A stretch of DNA of 64,000 nt from NCBI RefSeq assembly GCF_003261175.1, contig NZ_QLNP01000068.1, positions 18,227 to 82,226 of the forward strand, read 5' to 3'. The translations under genes were made by a program, and so were the position numbers. The notes beneath the pieces were generated by a model. That model made no database searches, was not told the DNA's origin, and saw only the letters and a list, made by a program, of their open reading frames with translations. The stretch is from Arthrobacter globiformis. GTDB lineage: Bacteria; Actinomycetota; Actinomycetes; Actinomycetales; Micrococcaceae. Within the stretch, counting starts at the first letter, position 1; every line of letters starts with the position of its first letter. Positions 36,608-45,800 of this stretch are shown in pieces.

Positions 36608-37292
36608 GCCCGATTCGAATGCATCCGATCCGAGTGCCAACCAGGATGACGCCGTCTGGCTCGACCTGGTGGCCAGGCTCCAGGGCGACAGCCCGGCTCC
36701 GGATGCGGACGTCGCCCCAGGCGACGGGGAACCCCGACCCACCAAGTCCCCGCGCCATCACGGCGGTCCCCGGCACAGCGCAGCTCCCAGCGACAACCGA
36801 GCCGACGACGCCGGCTCCGCACGGGCAGAAGAGCCGGACGCCGGTTCCGGTCCGGGAAGCGCGGCAAGACGCTTCACCGACTTCGATCCGCTGGGCCTGG
36901 CGCCACGGGCGCCCCGGGAACTGTCAGCCGCCGAGCGGCAGCAGGCCGCCGACCAGGAGAAGGCAACAGGCCAGGAGAAGGCCGACCGGTCTGGACAGCC
37001 TGACGTTCCCCCCGGCGCCGGGGACCCGCGCGACTACAGCGTCGAGGACGACGACGGTGAGTTCGTGCCGGAGGAGCCGCCCAAGCTTTCGGCGACGGAC
37101 CCGCTGACGATGCTCGCCTGGCTGGGCGCCGTCGGCGCTCCGGTTGCCCTGGTCCTGTCGTCGATGTTCTGGCGCTCCGCGCCGCTGCTGGCAATCCTCG
37201 GCATGGTGGCCGCCTTCATCGGGGCTGTGGTGTACCTGATCATGAAGCTGCCGCAGGAGAAGGACGAGAACGACGACGGCGCCCGGGTCTGA
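36600..37292 (+). CDS. Uncharacterised protein with acidic disordered N terminus and two C-terminal membrane helices
   Basis: 230 residues. The first 160 are polar and rich in Asp, Pro, Ala and Glu, with no globular signature; EEPPKLSATDPLTMLAW marks the transition. Two hydrophobic helices follow at about 174-194 and 199-219, and the protein ends in a charged tail. The topology suggests a membrane anchor with a flexible cytoplasmic arm. The ATG at 36600 overlaps the second esterase by 8 bases; the longer reading frame is a shadow of that gene. I do not recognise the family. It ends 8 bases from the convergent glucokinase gene. Confidence 0.8.
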   Translation: MNRPDSNASDPSANQDDAVWLDLVARLQGDSPAPDADVAPGDGEPRPTKSPRHHGGPRHSAAPSDNRADDAGSARAEEPDAGSGPGSAARRFTDFDPLGLAPRAPRELSAAERQQAADQEKATGQEKADRSGQPDVPPGAGDPRDYSVEDDDGEFVPEEPPKLSATDPLTMLAWLGAVGAPVALVLSSMFWRSAPLLAILGMVAAFIGAVVYLIMKLPQEKDENDDGARV

Positions 37293-37300
37293 CGCTTCCG

Positions 37301-38446
37301 TCAGCGGTGCGTGCGGCTGCTGGCCCGGGACAGGTCGGCAGCCCCGATCAGGCCGGCATTTGGCCCAAGGGCGGCCAGGTCTATTTCTGCGGCAGGACGG
37401 AAACCGCGGCCGGTGAGGTTGCGGGCGAAGGCCTTGCGCGCCGGAGCCACCAGCAGTTCGCCGGCCGCGCACAGACCGCCGCCAATCACGAACTTCCCCG
37501 GATCGAGGGCGGCGGCAAGGTTCGCCAGCCCCAGACCGAGCCAGTTCCCGACGTCCTCAAGGAGCTCCCGGGAGGCGGCGTCGCCGGCGATGGCCAGTTC
37601 CGTCACCGTGGCCCCCGTGATGCGGCCGGCGCTTCCGTCGACCGCTTTGAGAAGCTCCTGCGCCACCGGCGAATTCGCCATCGCCAGTTCCCGGGCCTCC
37701 CGGCCGAGGGCGTTGCCTGAGGCATACTGTTCCCAGCAGCCGCGGTTGCCGCACTCGCACCGGTGGCCGCCGGGCATGATGATCTGGTGGCCGAACTCCC
37801 CCGCCACACCAAACCTGCCGCGCTCGACGCGCCCGTCCATCACCATGGCTCCGCCGATGCCGGTGCCAAGGGTGATGCAGACCAGCCGGTCCTGCCCCTG
37901 CCCGGCACCGAAGCGCCATTCGGCCCAGGCCGCAGCATCGGCGTCGTTAACCAGCATCACGGGGCGCCGCAGCAGGTGCTGCAGGTTCTCCCGCAGCGGT
38001 TCGTTCCGCCAGGCGAGATGCGGGCTGAACAGCACCGTGCCGCCGTCGAGATCCATCCAGCCGGCGGCACCAATGCCCACGGACCGTATCCGGGTACCGG
38101 CGCTCAATTCCTCAACCAGTTCCACGATGACGCGCTCCACCGCACGCGGGTCGCTTCCCGGCGTGGACCGCCGCGCCTCGCGCAGGATGCGGCCCTCGGC
38201 GTCCACCACGCCGGCGGCAACCTTGGTGCCGCCGATGTCGATGCCGATGGCAAGTCCCCGGCGCCCCAGCCGCAGTTGCTGCCGGAAGAGGCGGCGGCCA
38301 GCCAGGTGGCCCCCGTACCCCGGGGCCGGTCGCCGTGACACGGAGTGCCGCGGCTCCGCGCGCCGGGACGCCCATCCCCCGGGCTGGCTGCTCCGGACGG
38401 AGTCTAGGGGCGGGGCTGGCTGCTCGTTGGGCGCGGAGGGCTGCAT
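37301..38446 (-). CDS. ROK-family glucokinase
   Basis: Sugar kinase or regulator of 381 residues. The phosphate-binding IDIGGTK is at 69-75, the ROK active-site pair LVNDAD has Asp168, and the GTGIGG adenosine motif is at 194-199. Zinc ligands His220 and Cys230, Cys232, Cys237 lie in CECGNRGCWEQ. There is no N-terminal winged helix, so it is an enzyme rather than a NagC-type repressor. The first 60 residues are a polar extension. The ATG at 38446 is preceded by GGGGGA and chosen over an upstream in-frame start. It is divergent from the acyl-CoA ligase gene. Confidence 0.9.
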   Translation of the reverse strand: MQPSAPNEQPAPPLDSVRSSQPGGWASRRAEPRHSVSRRPAPGYGGHLAGRRLFRQQLRLGRRGLAIGIDIGGTKVAAGVVDAEGRILREARRSTPGSDPRAVERVIVELVEELSAGTRIRSVGIGAAGWMDLDGGTVLFSPHLAWRNEPLRENLQHLLRRPVMLVNDADAAAWAEWRFGAGQGQDRLVCITLGTGIGGAMVMDGRVERGRFGVAGEFGHQIIMPGGHRCECGNRGCWEQYASGNALGREARELAMANSPVAQELLKAVDGSAGRITGATVTELAIAGDAASRELLEDVGNWLGLGLANLAAALDPGKFVIGGGLCAAGELLVAPARKAFARNLTGRGFRPAAEIDLAALGPNAGLIGAADLSRASSRTHR

Positions 38447-38544
38447 AGTCCCCCATTCTAGGTGTCGCCCCAGAGCGTCGTCGCAGGTGGGACACCCGAA
38501 CCGCACGTCCTGCCCACTGGCGGCGCGTACCCTTTAGCCGTAAA

Positions 38545-38560
38545 GTTACCGACGGGTAAC
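38545..38560. promoter_or_regulatory. GTTACC-N4-GGTAAC palindrome upstream of the acyl-CoA ligase gene
   Basis: Perfect 6-base arms (38545-38550 and 38555-38560) in the 194-base divergent gap, 80 bases before the ligase start. TTAC/GTAA palindromes of this size are typical TetR-family sites near actinobacterial fatty-acid genes. The regulator is not in the window. Confidence 0.5.
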
Positions 38561-38640
38561 CACGATCTGCCGGCCCCGGCCAGGTGACGTACTAAGGTTA
38601 GGACTACCCGCTGCGGCCAACGGATATCAAAGGAGCTAAC

Positions 38641-40461
38641 GTGCGCGAATTCAGCGTTCCGCCCTTGGCGAACGTCCCCCTGGACAGTAATATCACGGAC
38701 CTTGTTCTGCGCCAGGCAGCCAAGGCATCCAACCCTGCCCTGTTTTCGCGCCTCGACCCTGCCGGCCAGTGGCAGGACATTCGGGCCAAGGAATTTGTGG
38801 CCGACGTGTCCGCTCTCGCCAAGGGGCTCATCGCCAATGGTGTCGGTGCGGGCGACCGCGTGGGCATCATGTCGCGTACCCGTTACGAGTGGGCACTCAT
38901 CGACTTCGCCATCTGGTTCGCAGGTGGCGTTTCCGTTCCCATCTACGAAACGTCATCGCCCTCCCAGGTCGCCTGGAACCTGGGTGACTCCGGCGCCGTC
39001 GCTGCATTCGGCGAATCGGACCACCACGAGAACATCATCCGGCAGGCCGCTGCCACCGAAGGCCTCACGGCACTGACCCATGTGTGGCAGCTGGAGGGGG
39101 ACGGCCTCGACGCCGTGCGTGCGGCCGGTGCTGCCGTCAGCGACGACGAACTCGACGCCCGGCGGCGCTCCGCCGGGCTCAGCGACCTCGCCACCATCAT
39201 CTACACCTCGGGCACCACCGGCCGTCCCAAGGGCTGCGAACTGACCCACGGAAACTTTGTGGAGCTGTCAGAGAACGCCCTCGCCACCTCGCTGAGCGGC
39301 GTAGTCCATGAGCAGTCGCGCACCATCATGTTCCTGCCGCTGGCACATGTCTTCGCACGCTTCATCTCGGTCCTGGCCGTCGCCGCCGGCGTTACCGTGG
39401 CGCACACCCCCGACATCAAGCACCTGCTGCCCGACCTGCAGAGCTACAAGCCGACGTTCATCCTTGCTGTGCCGCGCGTGTTCGAAAAGGTGTACAACTC
39501 GGCCCTCACCAAGGCCGAAGACGGCGGCAAGGGCGCGATCTTCCACAAGGCCGCCGACACAGCCATCGCCTACTCCCGCGCACGGCAGGCCGGAAGTATC
39601 GGCCTGGGCCTGAAGATCAGGCACGCGATCTTCGACAAGCTCGTCTACGGCAAACTCCGCGCCGCCATGGGCGGGGAGGTGGCACATGCCGTGTCCGGCG
39701 GCGGCCCGCTCGGCGAGCGGCTGGGCCACTTCTTCCAGGGCATCGGCCTGCAGATCCTGGAGGGCTACGGCCTCACCGAAACCACGGCCCCCGTCAGCGT
39801 CAATACGCCGGAGCGGATCAAGATCGGGACGGTCGGTGCCCCGATTCCGGGCAACAGCGTTCGGATTGCCGACGACGGCGAGATCCTCGTCAAGGGCTCC
39901 TGCGTCATGCGGGGGTACTACCAGCGGTCCGACCTCACAGAGGAGTCGTTCGCTGATGGCTGGTTCCGCACCGGTGACATCGGCCAGCTCGACGACGACG
40001 GCTACCTGCTGATTACCGGCCGCAAAAAGGAAATCATAGTCACTGCCGGCGGCAAGAACGTGGTTCCCGCGCTGCTCGAGGACCAGATCCGGGCTGATGC
40101 GCTGGTGTCACAGGTACTCGTTGTGGGTGACAACCGCCCGTTCATCGGCGCCCTCGTGACGCTGGATGAGGAAGCACTCCCGGGCTGGCTGCAGCGCCAC
40201 GGCCTGCCGGCGGACACGAACCTGAGCGACGCCGCCGGACATGCCGAGGTCAAGGCCGCCGTGCAGGAGCTCATCAACCAGGCCAACCAGTCGGTTTCGC
40301 AGGCGGAGGCCATCAAGTCATTCCGGATCGTGCCGAGCGATTTCACCGAAGCCTCCGGCCACCTCACCCCGTCCATGAAGGTCAAGCGCGCGCAGGTCAT
40401 GAAGGACTTCGAGGGCGTGATCGACGACATGTACAAGTCGCCGAAGCCCACCCGCGCCTAG
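38641..40461 (+). CDS. Long-chain acyl-CoA ligase, FadD15 type
   Basis: AMP-forming fatty-acid activating enzyme; 606 residues. The P-loop YTSGTTGRPKG is at about 187-197 and the adenylate motif GYGLTETTAPVS is mid-protein. The hinge TGDIGQLDDDGYLLITGRKKE and the catalytic Lys region near SGHLTPSMKVKR at the C terminus follow. It resembles actinobacterial FadD15-like ligases that activate long-chain fatty acids. GTG start at 38641 with AAGGAG 8 bases upstream. The divergent gap to the glucokinase gene contains a palindrome that could bind a fatty-acid-responsive repressor. Confidence 0.93.
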   Translation: MREFSVPPLANVPLDSNITDLVLRQAAKASNPALFSRLDPAGQWQDIRAKEFVADVSALAKGLIANGVGAGDRVGIMSRTRYEWALIDFAIWFAGGVSVPIYETSSPSQVAWNLGDSGAVAAFGESDHHENIIRQAAATEGLTALTHVWQLEGDGLDAVRAAGAAVSDDELDARRRSAGLSDLATIIYTSGTTGRPKGCELTHGNFVELSENALATSLSGVVHEQSRTIMFLPLAHVFARFISVLAVAAGVTVAHTPDIKHLLPDLQSYKPTFILAVPRVFEKVYNSALTKAEDGGKGAIFHKAADTAIAYSRARQAGSIGLGLKIRHAIFDKLVYGKLRAAMGGEVAHAVSGGGPLGERLGHFFQGIGLQILEGYGLTETTAPVSVNTPERIKIGTVGAPIPGNSVRIADDGEILVKGSCVMRGYYQRSDLTEESFADGWFRTGDIGQLDDDGYLLITGRKKEIIVTAGGKNVVPALLEDQIRADALVSQVLVVGDNRPFIGALVTLDEEALPGWLQRHGLPADTNLSDAAGHAEVKAAVQELINQANQSVSQAEAIKSFRIVPSDFTEASGHLTPSMKVKRAQVMKDFEGVIDDMYKSPKPTRA

Positions 40462-40477
40462 CCAGGGCTTGATCCGC

Positions 40478-41824
40478 CTAGTCCTGCTGCAGCTCGTCCA
40501 CCACCAGCGCGGCCAGCTCCACGGCTGCGGCGCGGGTTGCCGGCTTCAGCTGGCCCAGGCGGATCCGCGAACCTTCCGCCAGGTGCCTGTCATGCGGAAT
40601 CCGCACCACGTTCTTCACCCGGGACAGGAAGTGCTGCTCGATTTCGTCGATGTTGACCAGCGTGCGGTTTCCGGCAGCCATGTTGATGACCACCGTTGCC
40701 TTGGCGACGAGGTCCTGGCGGCCGTGGGCTTCAAGCCAGGACAGCGTTTCGGACGCCAGCCGGGCCTCATCCACGCTGCCGCCGGAAACGAGCACCACGG
40801 CATCGGCCTTCTCCAGCGTGCCCTTCATGACGGAGTGCACCATGCCGGTGCCTGAATCGGTGAGCACGATCGAGTAATACCGGCCCAGGATATCCGTAAC
40901 GGCGCGGTAGTCGGCGTCGTCGAAGGCGTGGGCCACCATGGGGTCGGTGTCCGAGGCAAGCACATCGAGGCGCGAACCGTCCCGTGCCGTGTAGTTGGAC
41001 AGCTGCGCGAACGAGTCGACCGTGAACCTGTCCTTCACCAGCTGGCGGGCCGTGAAATCAGCCCTGCCCGGCGACCGGTCTGACAGAGTGCCCCGGTCCG
41101 GATTCGCATCCATCGCGATGACCCGGTCCTCACGCAGCTCAGCCAGCACCATGCCGAGCAGGGTTGTGACGGTGGTCTTGCCCACTCCGCCCTTGCGCGA
41201 GAGCACCGGCACGTACCGGGTCCGCTCCCCCAGCCGCATGGCGATGCGGTGCTCCATGGCCCGCTGGATGCGGACTTGGTCGGAGTCGCCGAGGTTCACG
41301 TAGCCCAGGGTTGCCTGGTACAGCCAGCGGCGCCAGCCCGACACCGGGGCGGCTGCGGCCCTGGTCAGGAGACGGTCAGCGGTCAGGGCAGCAGCGGGCT
41401 CCGGTCCCTCGGGCCGTTCACGGCGCCCGGGGAGGTCCTTCACCTCTTCACCTTCATCAACTGGCGCGGGAACCGGTGCAACGGCGGCCGCTGTGTCAGC
41501 TAGGTCCTGGTGCTCCGCGATGGCTCCACCGGGGCCGGCGGTCACAACGGGCAGGGCCGACGTAACCGTCCCCTGCTGCACCACGCCGCCGACTGCCGGG
41601 AGCGATCCGGCAGAGGTGCGGTCCTGGGCGTCGGAAACGGTCACCACACTGATGTCCCCGGCCGGTGCCACCACACTGGTCACCGCTACGTCCGCCGCGC
41701 CCGCCGGAACCACCCCGCCGGGACCGGTCAGGGGCTCCGCCGCAACGTCGGCGACGCTGCCTTGTGAGATTGAAGGCCTCCGGTCGGGGCGCGGCCCGGG
41801 CTTGGGCGTATTGGTCTGCGTCAT
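40478..41824 (-). CDS. MinD/ParA-like ATPase with disordered N terminus
   Basis: 448 residues. The first 120-130 are low-complexity, rich in Val, Ala, Pro and Thr. The ATPase domain follows, with deviant Walker A SRKGGVGKTT (about 205-215), switch motif ITDSGTGMVHS-like LTDSGTG, and a C-terminal MinD-like fold. Such proteins are annotated as chromosome partitioning or flagellar MinD-like ATPases, but no partner (parB, minC or secretion genes) is adjacent. Similar architecture occurs in mycobacterial EspI-type proteins; that resemblance is only architectural. It is convergent with the ligase gene. Confidence 0.85.
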   Translation of the reverse strand: MTQTNTPKPGPRPDRRPSISQGSVADVAAEPLTGPGGVVPAGAADVAVTSVVAPAGDISVVTVSDAQDRTSAGSLPAVGGVVQQGTVTSALPVVTAGPGGAIAEHQDLADTAAAVAPVPAPVDEGEEVKDLPGRRERPEGPEPAAALTADRLLTRAAAAPVSGWRRWLYQATLGYVNLGDSDQVRIQRAMEHRIAMRLGERTRYVPVLSRKGGVGKTTVTTLLGMVLAELREDRVIAMDANPDRGTLSDRSPGRADFTARQLVKDRFTVDSFAQLSNYTARDGSRLDVLASDTDPMVAHAFDDADYRAVTDILGRYYSIVLTDSGTGMVHSVMKGTLEKADAVVLVSGGSVDEARLASETLSWLEAHGRQDLVAKATVVINMAAGNRTLVNIDEIEQHFLSRVKNVVRIPHDRHLAEGSRIRLGQLKPATRAAAVELAALVVDELQQD

Positions 41825-41945
41825 GGCTTCCGCTCTGTTTCGTGCCGGCTGCCGGTTGGGTTACGGCAGCCAGTGTGGTTCGGAAACGGCTGTGGGGGCG
41901 GCTTGGCGCCGTCCCCCACAACCTTATTTTCTGTCTACCACCCTA

Positions 41946-41976
41946 CCTGCAGGGCGGCCGCCGGCCGCCCTGCAGG
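41946..41976 (-). terminator. Long GC-rich hairpin downstream of pyc
   Basis: Perfect 15-base arms (41946-41960 and 41962-41976) around one central base, 62 bases past the pyc stop, in the gap before the MinD-like gene. There is no U-tract. It is a likely terminator or mRNA end structure. Confidence 0.6.
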
Positions 41977-42037
41977 CTATTCAGCGGCGATCCAGCCGCC
42001 AGTCAAGTGCTCAGCAGCCGTCTTTTCGACCGCCGTT

Positions 42038-45000
42038 TCATTCAACAACGATCAGCAGGTCACCGCCCTGAACCTGTTCCACAGCGGAAATGGCCAGCCG
42101 CGTCACCTTGCCGCCCACCGGCGTCGTGATGGAGGCCTCCATCTTCATCGCCTCGATGGTGGCAATGGTGTCGCCGGCCTTGACGGTGTCGCCCGCCTCG
42201 ACGGTGACCGTCACGGCGCCAGCGAAGGGAGCGGCGACGTGGCCCGGCACGGACGCGTCAGCCTTCTCCGCCGTCTTCACGTTGCTGACCACGGACTTGT
42301 CGCGCACCGAGACCGGGCGGGACTGGCCGTTGAGCGTGCACATGACCGTGCGCATGCCCTTCTCGTCCGGCTCCGACACAGCTTCCAGGGACGCGATGAG
42401 GCGCACACCCTTTTCGAGCTGGATCACGTGCTCTTCACCGCGCTGCAGGCCGTACAGGTAGTCGCGGGTGTCCAGCACCGAAACGTCGCCGTACGTCTCC
42501 CGGCTCTTGAGGTAGTCCTTGGTCGGACCGGCGAAGAGCAGCCGGTTCAGCGTCTGCTGGCGGGTCTTCGAGTCGCCGCGGAGCGCTGCGCTGTCCTCAG
42601 CGCTCAGCTCGGCGTCGCGCACCTTGACGCTCCGGCCCTGGAGGGCCTTGGTGCGGAACGGTTCCGGCCAGCCTCCCGGAGGATCGCCCAGCTCGCCGGA
42701 CAGGAATCCGATAACGGAGTCGGGGATGTCGTAGTTCTGCGGGTTCTCGTTGAAGTCGGCCGGGTCTGCGTTCAGGCCCACGAGGTGCAGGGCAAGGTCG
42801 CCCACCACCTTCGACGACGGGGTCACCTTGACCAGGTGGCCCAGGATCCGGTCGGCAGCGGTGTACATGTCCTCGATCGCCTCGAAGCGCTCGCCCAGGC
42901 CAAGCGCGATGGCCTGCTGGCGGAGGTTTGACAGCTGCCCGCCCGGGATTTCGTGCTGGTACACGCGGCCTGTCGGACCCGGCAGGCCCGATTCGAACGG
43001 GGCGTAGACCCTGCGGACGGCCTCCCAGTACGGCTCAAGTGAGCTGACCGCTGCCAGGCTGAGGCCGGTGTCGCGTTCAGTGTGGGCCAGGGCCGCAACC
43101 AGGGCCGACGCCGACGGCTGGCTGGTGGTGCCGGCGAGGGATGCCGAGGCGACATCCACGGCGTCGACGCCTGCATCGACTGCCGAGAGCAGGGTGGCGA
43201 GCTGGCCGCCTGCGGTGTCGTGGGTGTGCAGGTGGACCGGAAGGTCAAAGCGTTCCCGCAGCGCCGAGACGAGCTTCGCGGCGGCTGCCGGACGCAGCAG
43301 GCCTGCCATGTCCTTGATGGCGAGGATGTGGGCGCCCGCTTCGACAATCTTGTCCGCCAGGCCAAGGTAGTAGTCCAGTGTGTAGAGCGTCTCGCTCGGG
43401 TCCAGCATGTCGCCGGTGTAGCAAAGTGCCACCTCGGCGACGGCGGTGCCGGTGGCCCGGACTGCGCGGATGGCCGGCGCCATCTGGCTGACGTCGTTCA
43501 GTGCATCGAAGATGCGGAAGATGTCGATGCCGGTGGCCGCTGCCTCGTTGACGAAGGCCTCGGTCACTTCCTCGGGGTACGGGGTATAGCCCACGGTGTT
43601 CCGGCCGCGGAGCAGCATCTGCAGGCAGACGTTCGGCAGGGCCTTGCGCAGCGCGGCAAGCCGGTCCCAGGGGTCCTCGCCGAGGAACCGCAGCGCGACG
43701 TCGTAGGTGGCACCGCCCCAGGCCTCAACCGAGAGCAGTTCCGGCAGGAGGGTGGAGACCGCGGGCGCGGCGGCCAGCAGATCCCTGGTGCGGACGCGGG
43801 TGGCCAGGAGTGACTGGTGGGCGTCGCGGAAGGTGGTGTCGGTGACGGCGACGGCTTTCTGCTCGCGCAGCGCCTTGGCGAAGCCCTCCGGTCCGAGTTC
43901 CAGCAGCCGCTGGCGGGAGCCGGGGCGTGCCTCGGCGCCGGCGACGGCCGGGAGCTTGTCTGCGGGGTCGGTGCGGACCGGAAGTTCGCCGTTCGGCTTG
44001 TTCACGGTGACCTCGGCCAGCCAGGTCAGCAGCTTCGTGCCGCGGTCGGCGGAGACGCGAGACTTCAGCAGTTCGGGGCGTTCGTCGATGAAGGACGTGG
44101 CCACGTTGCCGGCGATGAAGTCGGCGTCGTCAAGGACGGCCTGCAGGAAGGAGATGTTCGTGGAGACACCGCGGATGCGGAACTCCGCCAGCGCCCGGCG
44201 CGCCCTGGCGACGGCGGAGGGGTAGTCCCGGCCGCGGCAGGTGAGCTTCACCAGCATGGAGTCGAAGTGCGGGCTGATTTCGGCACCCGAGTAGACGGTG
44301 CCGCCGTCGAGCCTTACACCGGCACCGCCGGCGGAGCGGTATCCCGTGATCTTTCCGACGTCGGGCCGGAAGCCGTTGGCCGGGTCCTCGGTGGTGATGC
44401 GGCTCTGCAGCGCGGCACCCTTGAGGTGAACGGTCTCCTGGGAAAGCCCAAGGTCAGCCAGGGTCTCACCCGCGGCAATGCGCATCTGCGACTGGACGAG
44501 GTCGACGTCGGTGACCTCTTCCGTAACCGTGTGCTCCACCTGGATGCGGGGGTTCATTTCGATGAAGACGTGCTGGCCGGCGCGTTCGCCCACGGTATCC
44601 ACCAGGAACTCGACCGTTCCCGCGTTGACGTAATTCAGGGCCTTGGCGAACTTCACCGCGTCCCGGTACAGGGCCTGGCGGATGCCTTCGTCCAGGTTGG
44701 GGGCCGGGGCGATCTCGATAACCTTCTGGTGGCGGCGCTGGATGGAACAGTCACGCTCGAAGAGGTGCATGACGTTGCCCTCGGCGTCAGCCAGGATCTG
44801 GACCTCGATGTGGCGCGGGCGCAGCACCGCCTGCTCAAGGAACATGGTGGGGTCACCGAAGGCGGCGTCGGCCTCGCGCATAGCGGACTGCAGCGCCTCC
44901 GGCAGGGCTTCGCGGGTGTCGACGCGGCGCATGCCGCGCCCGCCGCCGCCGGCCACAGCCTTGGCGAAAATGGGGAAGCCGATCTCATCCGCAGCAGCGA

Positions 45001-45433
45001 TCAGTTCGTCAAGGTCCTTCGACGGCGCGCTCGACTTCAGCACGGGGACGCCTGCCTTGCGGGCGGCCTCCAGTGCGGCCACCTTGTTGCCGGCGAGTTC
45101 CAGGACCTCCGCGGGCGGACCCACGAAGGTGATGCCCGCGGCCTTTGCGGCACGCGCCAGGTCCGGGTTCTCGGAGAGGAAGCCGTAGCCGGGGTAGATG
45201 GCGTCCGCCCCGGACTCCTTCGCCACGCGCACCACTTCGTCTACGTCCAGGTAGGCGCGGACTGGGTGGCCCTCTTCGCCGATCAGATACGCCTCATCGG
45301 CCTTCTGGCGGTGGATCGAGTTGCGGTCCTCGTTGGGGAACACGGCGACTGTCTTGGCGCCCAGTTCGTAGCCGGCGCGGAAAGCCCGGATTGCGATTTC
45401 TCCGCGGTTGGCCACCAGAATCTTGGAAAACAT
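42038..45433 (-). CDS. pyc: Pyruvate carboxylase
   Basis: Biotin enzyme making oxaloacetate from pyruvate and bicarbonate, the anaplerotic feed of the citrate cycle. It has 1,131 residues, normal for the single-chain form. The biotin carboxylase domain (about 1-450) begins KILVANRGEIAIRAFRA. The carboxyltransferase TIM barrel (about 540-810) has DTTFRDAHQSLLATR. The biotinyl domain carries EAMKMEA with Lys1097. ATG start at 45433 with GGAGAAG. The divergent upstream region has GTGA/TCAC palindromes. Together with DctA, it handles the C4-dicarboxylate pool. Confidence 0.97.
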   Translation of the reverse strand: MFSKILVANRGEIAIRAFRAGYELGAKTVAVFPNEDRNSIHRQKADEAYLIGEEGHPVRAYLDVDEVVRVAKESGADAIYPGYGFLSENPDLARAAKAAGITFVGPPAEVLELAGNKVAALEAARKAGVPVLKSSAPSKDLDELIAAADEIGFPIFAKAVAGGGGRGMRRVDTREALPEALQSAMREADAAFGDPTMFLEQAVLRPRHIEVQILADAEGNVMHLFERDCSIQRRHQKVIEIAPAPNLDEGIRQALYRDAVKFAKALNYVNAGTVEFLVDTVGERAGQHVFIEMNPRIQVEHTVTEEVTDVDLVQSQMRIAAGETLADLGLSQETVHLKGAALQSRITTEDPANGFRPDVGKITGYRSAGGAGVRLDGGTVYSGAEISPHFDSMLVKLTCRGRDYPSAVARARRALAEFRIRGVSTNISFLQAVLDDADFIAGNVATSFIDERPELLKSRVSADRGTKLLTWLAEVTVNKPNGELPVRTDPADKLPAVAGAEARPGSRQRLLELGPEGFAKALREQKAVAVTDTTFRDAHQSLLATRVRTRDLLAAAPAVSTLLPELLSVEAWGGATYDVALRFLGEDPWDRLAALRKALPNVCLQMLLRGRNTVGYTPYPEEVTEAFVNEAAATGIDIFRIFDALNDVSQMAPAIRAVRATGTAVAEVALCYTGDMLDPSETLYTLDYYLGLADKIVEAGAHILAIKDMAGLLRPAAAAKLVSALRERFDLPVHLHTHDTAGGQLATLLSAVDAGVDAVDVASASLAGTTSQPSASALVAALAHTERDTGLSLAAVSSLEPYWEAVRRVYAPFESGLPGPTGRVYQHEIPGGQLSNLRQQAIALGLGERFEAIEDMYTAADRILGHLVKVTPSSKVVGDLALHLVGLNADPADFNENPQNYDIPDSVIGFLSGELGDPPGGWPEPFRTKALQGRSVKVRDAELSAEDSAALRGDSKTRQQTLNRLLFAGPTKDYLKSRETYGDVSVLDTRDYLYGLQRGEEHVIQLEKGVRLIASLEAVSEPDEKGMRTVMCTLNGQSRPVSVRDKSVVSNVKTAEKADASVPGHVAAPFAGAVTVTVEAGDTVKAGDTIATIEAMKMEASITTPVGGKVTRLAISAVEQVQGGDLLIVVE

Positions 45434-45800
45434 ACTTCTCCTGCATCATTGCGGGTGTATCGGTGAGTGGTCACAGTGTGTAAGACGGGCCGGACGAAAC
45501 ACAAATCATTGTGTCTACCGTCACAGAATTATCCGTCATCTCAGGACCATATTCACCGCCGTCCCGTAATTACTGCTGTTTTGCTGCTGCCGGACCGTCG
45601 CCGTTTCGGTCTTCGTCGCCCATTCCCAAGGACGACGGCGTCGGGCCGGCCGGGGAGGCATGCCCGGATCCGCAGAAGAAGGGATTCCGGCCGAGGTCAA
45701 CATATGATGAATGGGGCGGCGGAAGCCTGCCCCGGTTCCGGCAGCACCGGAACGGAAAGTACCCCAACACGGCAACCGGCGTTAGGTATTGGTCTCTCAA
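45434..45800. other. Divergent non-coding region between pyc and a parA-like gene
   Basis: About 370 bases. The pyc-proximal part holds the palindromes at 45463-45525. The rest has no strong hairpin or coding signal; short open frames in it lack coding character and ribosome binding sites. Confidence 0.5.
45463..45525. promoter_or_regulatory. Cluster of palindromes upstream of pyc
   Basis: Three elements: GTGA-N4-TCAC at 45463-45474; ACACAA-N4-TTGTGT at 45499-45514; and TGTGT-N6-TCACA at 45510-45525, one base off the CRP/GlxR consensus TGTGA-N6-TCACA. They lie 30-92 bases before the pyc start. Confidence 0.45.

Noticed and set aside
43817-45466. 549-residue open frame antisense to pyc
   Set aside because: Fully contained opposite a confident 1,131-residue enzyme and made of the usual complementary-strand codon pattern.
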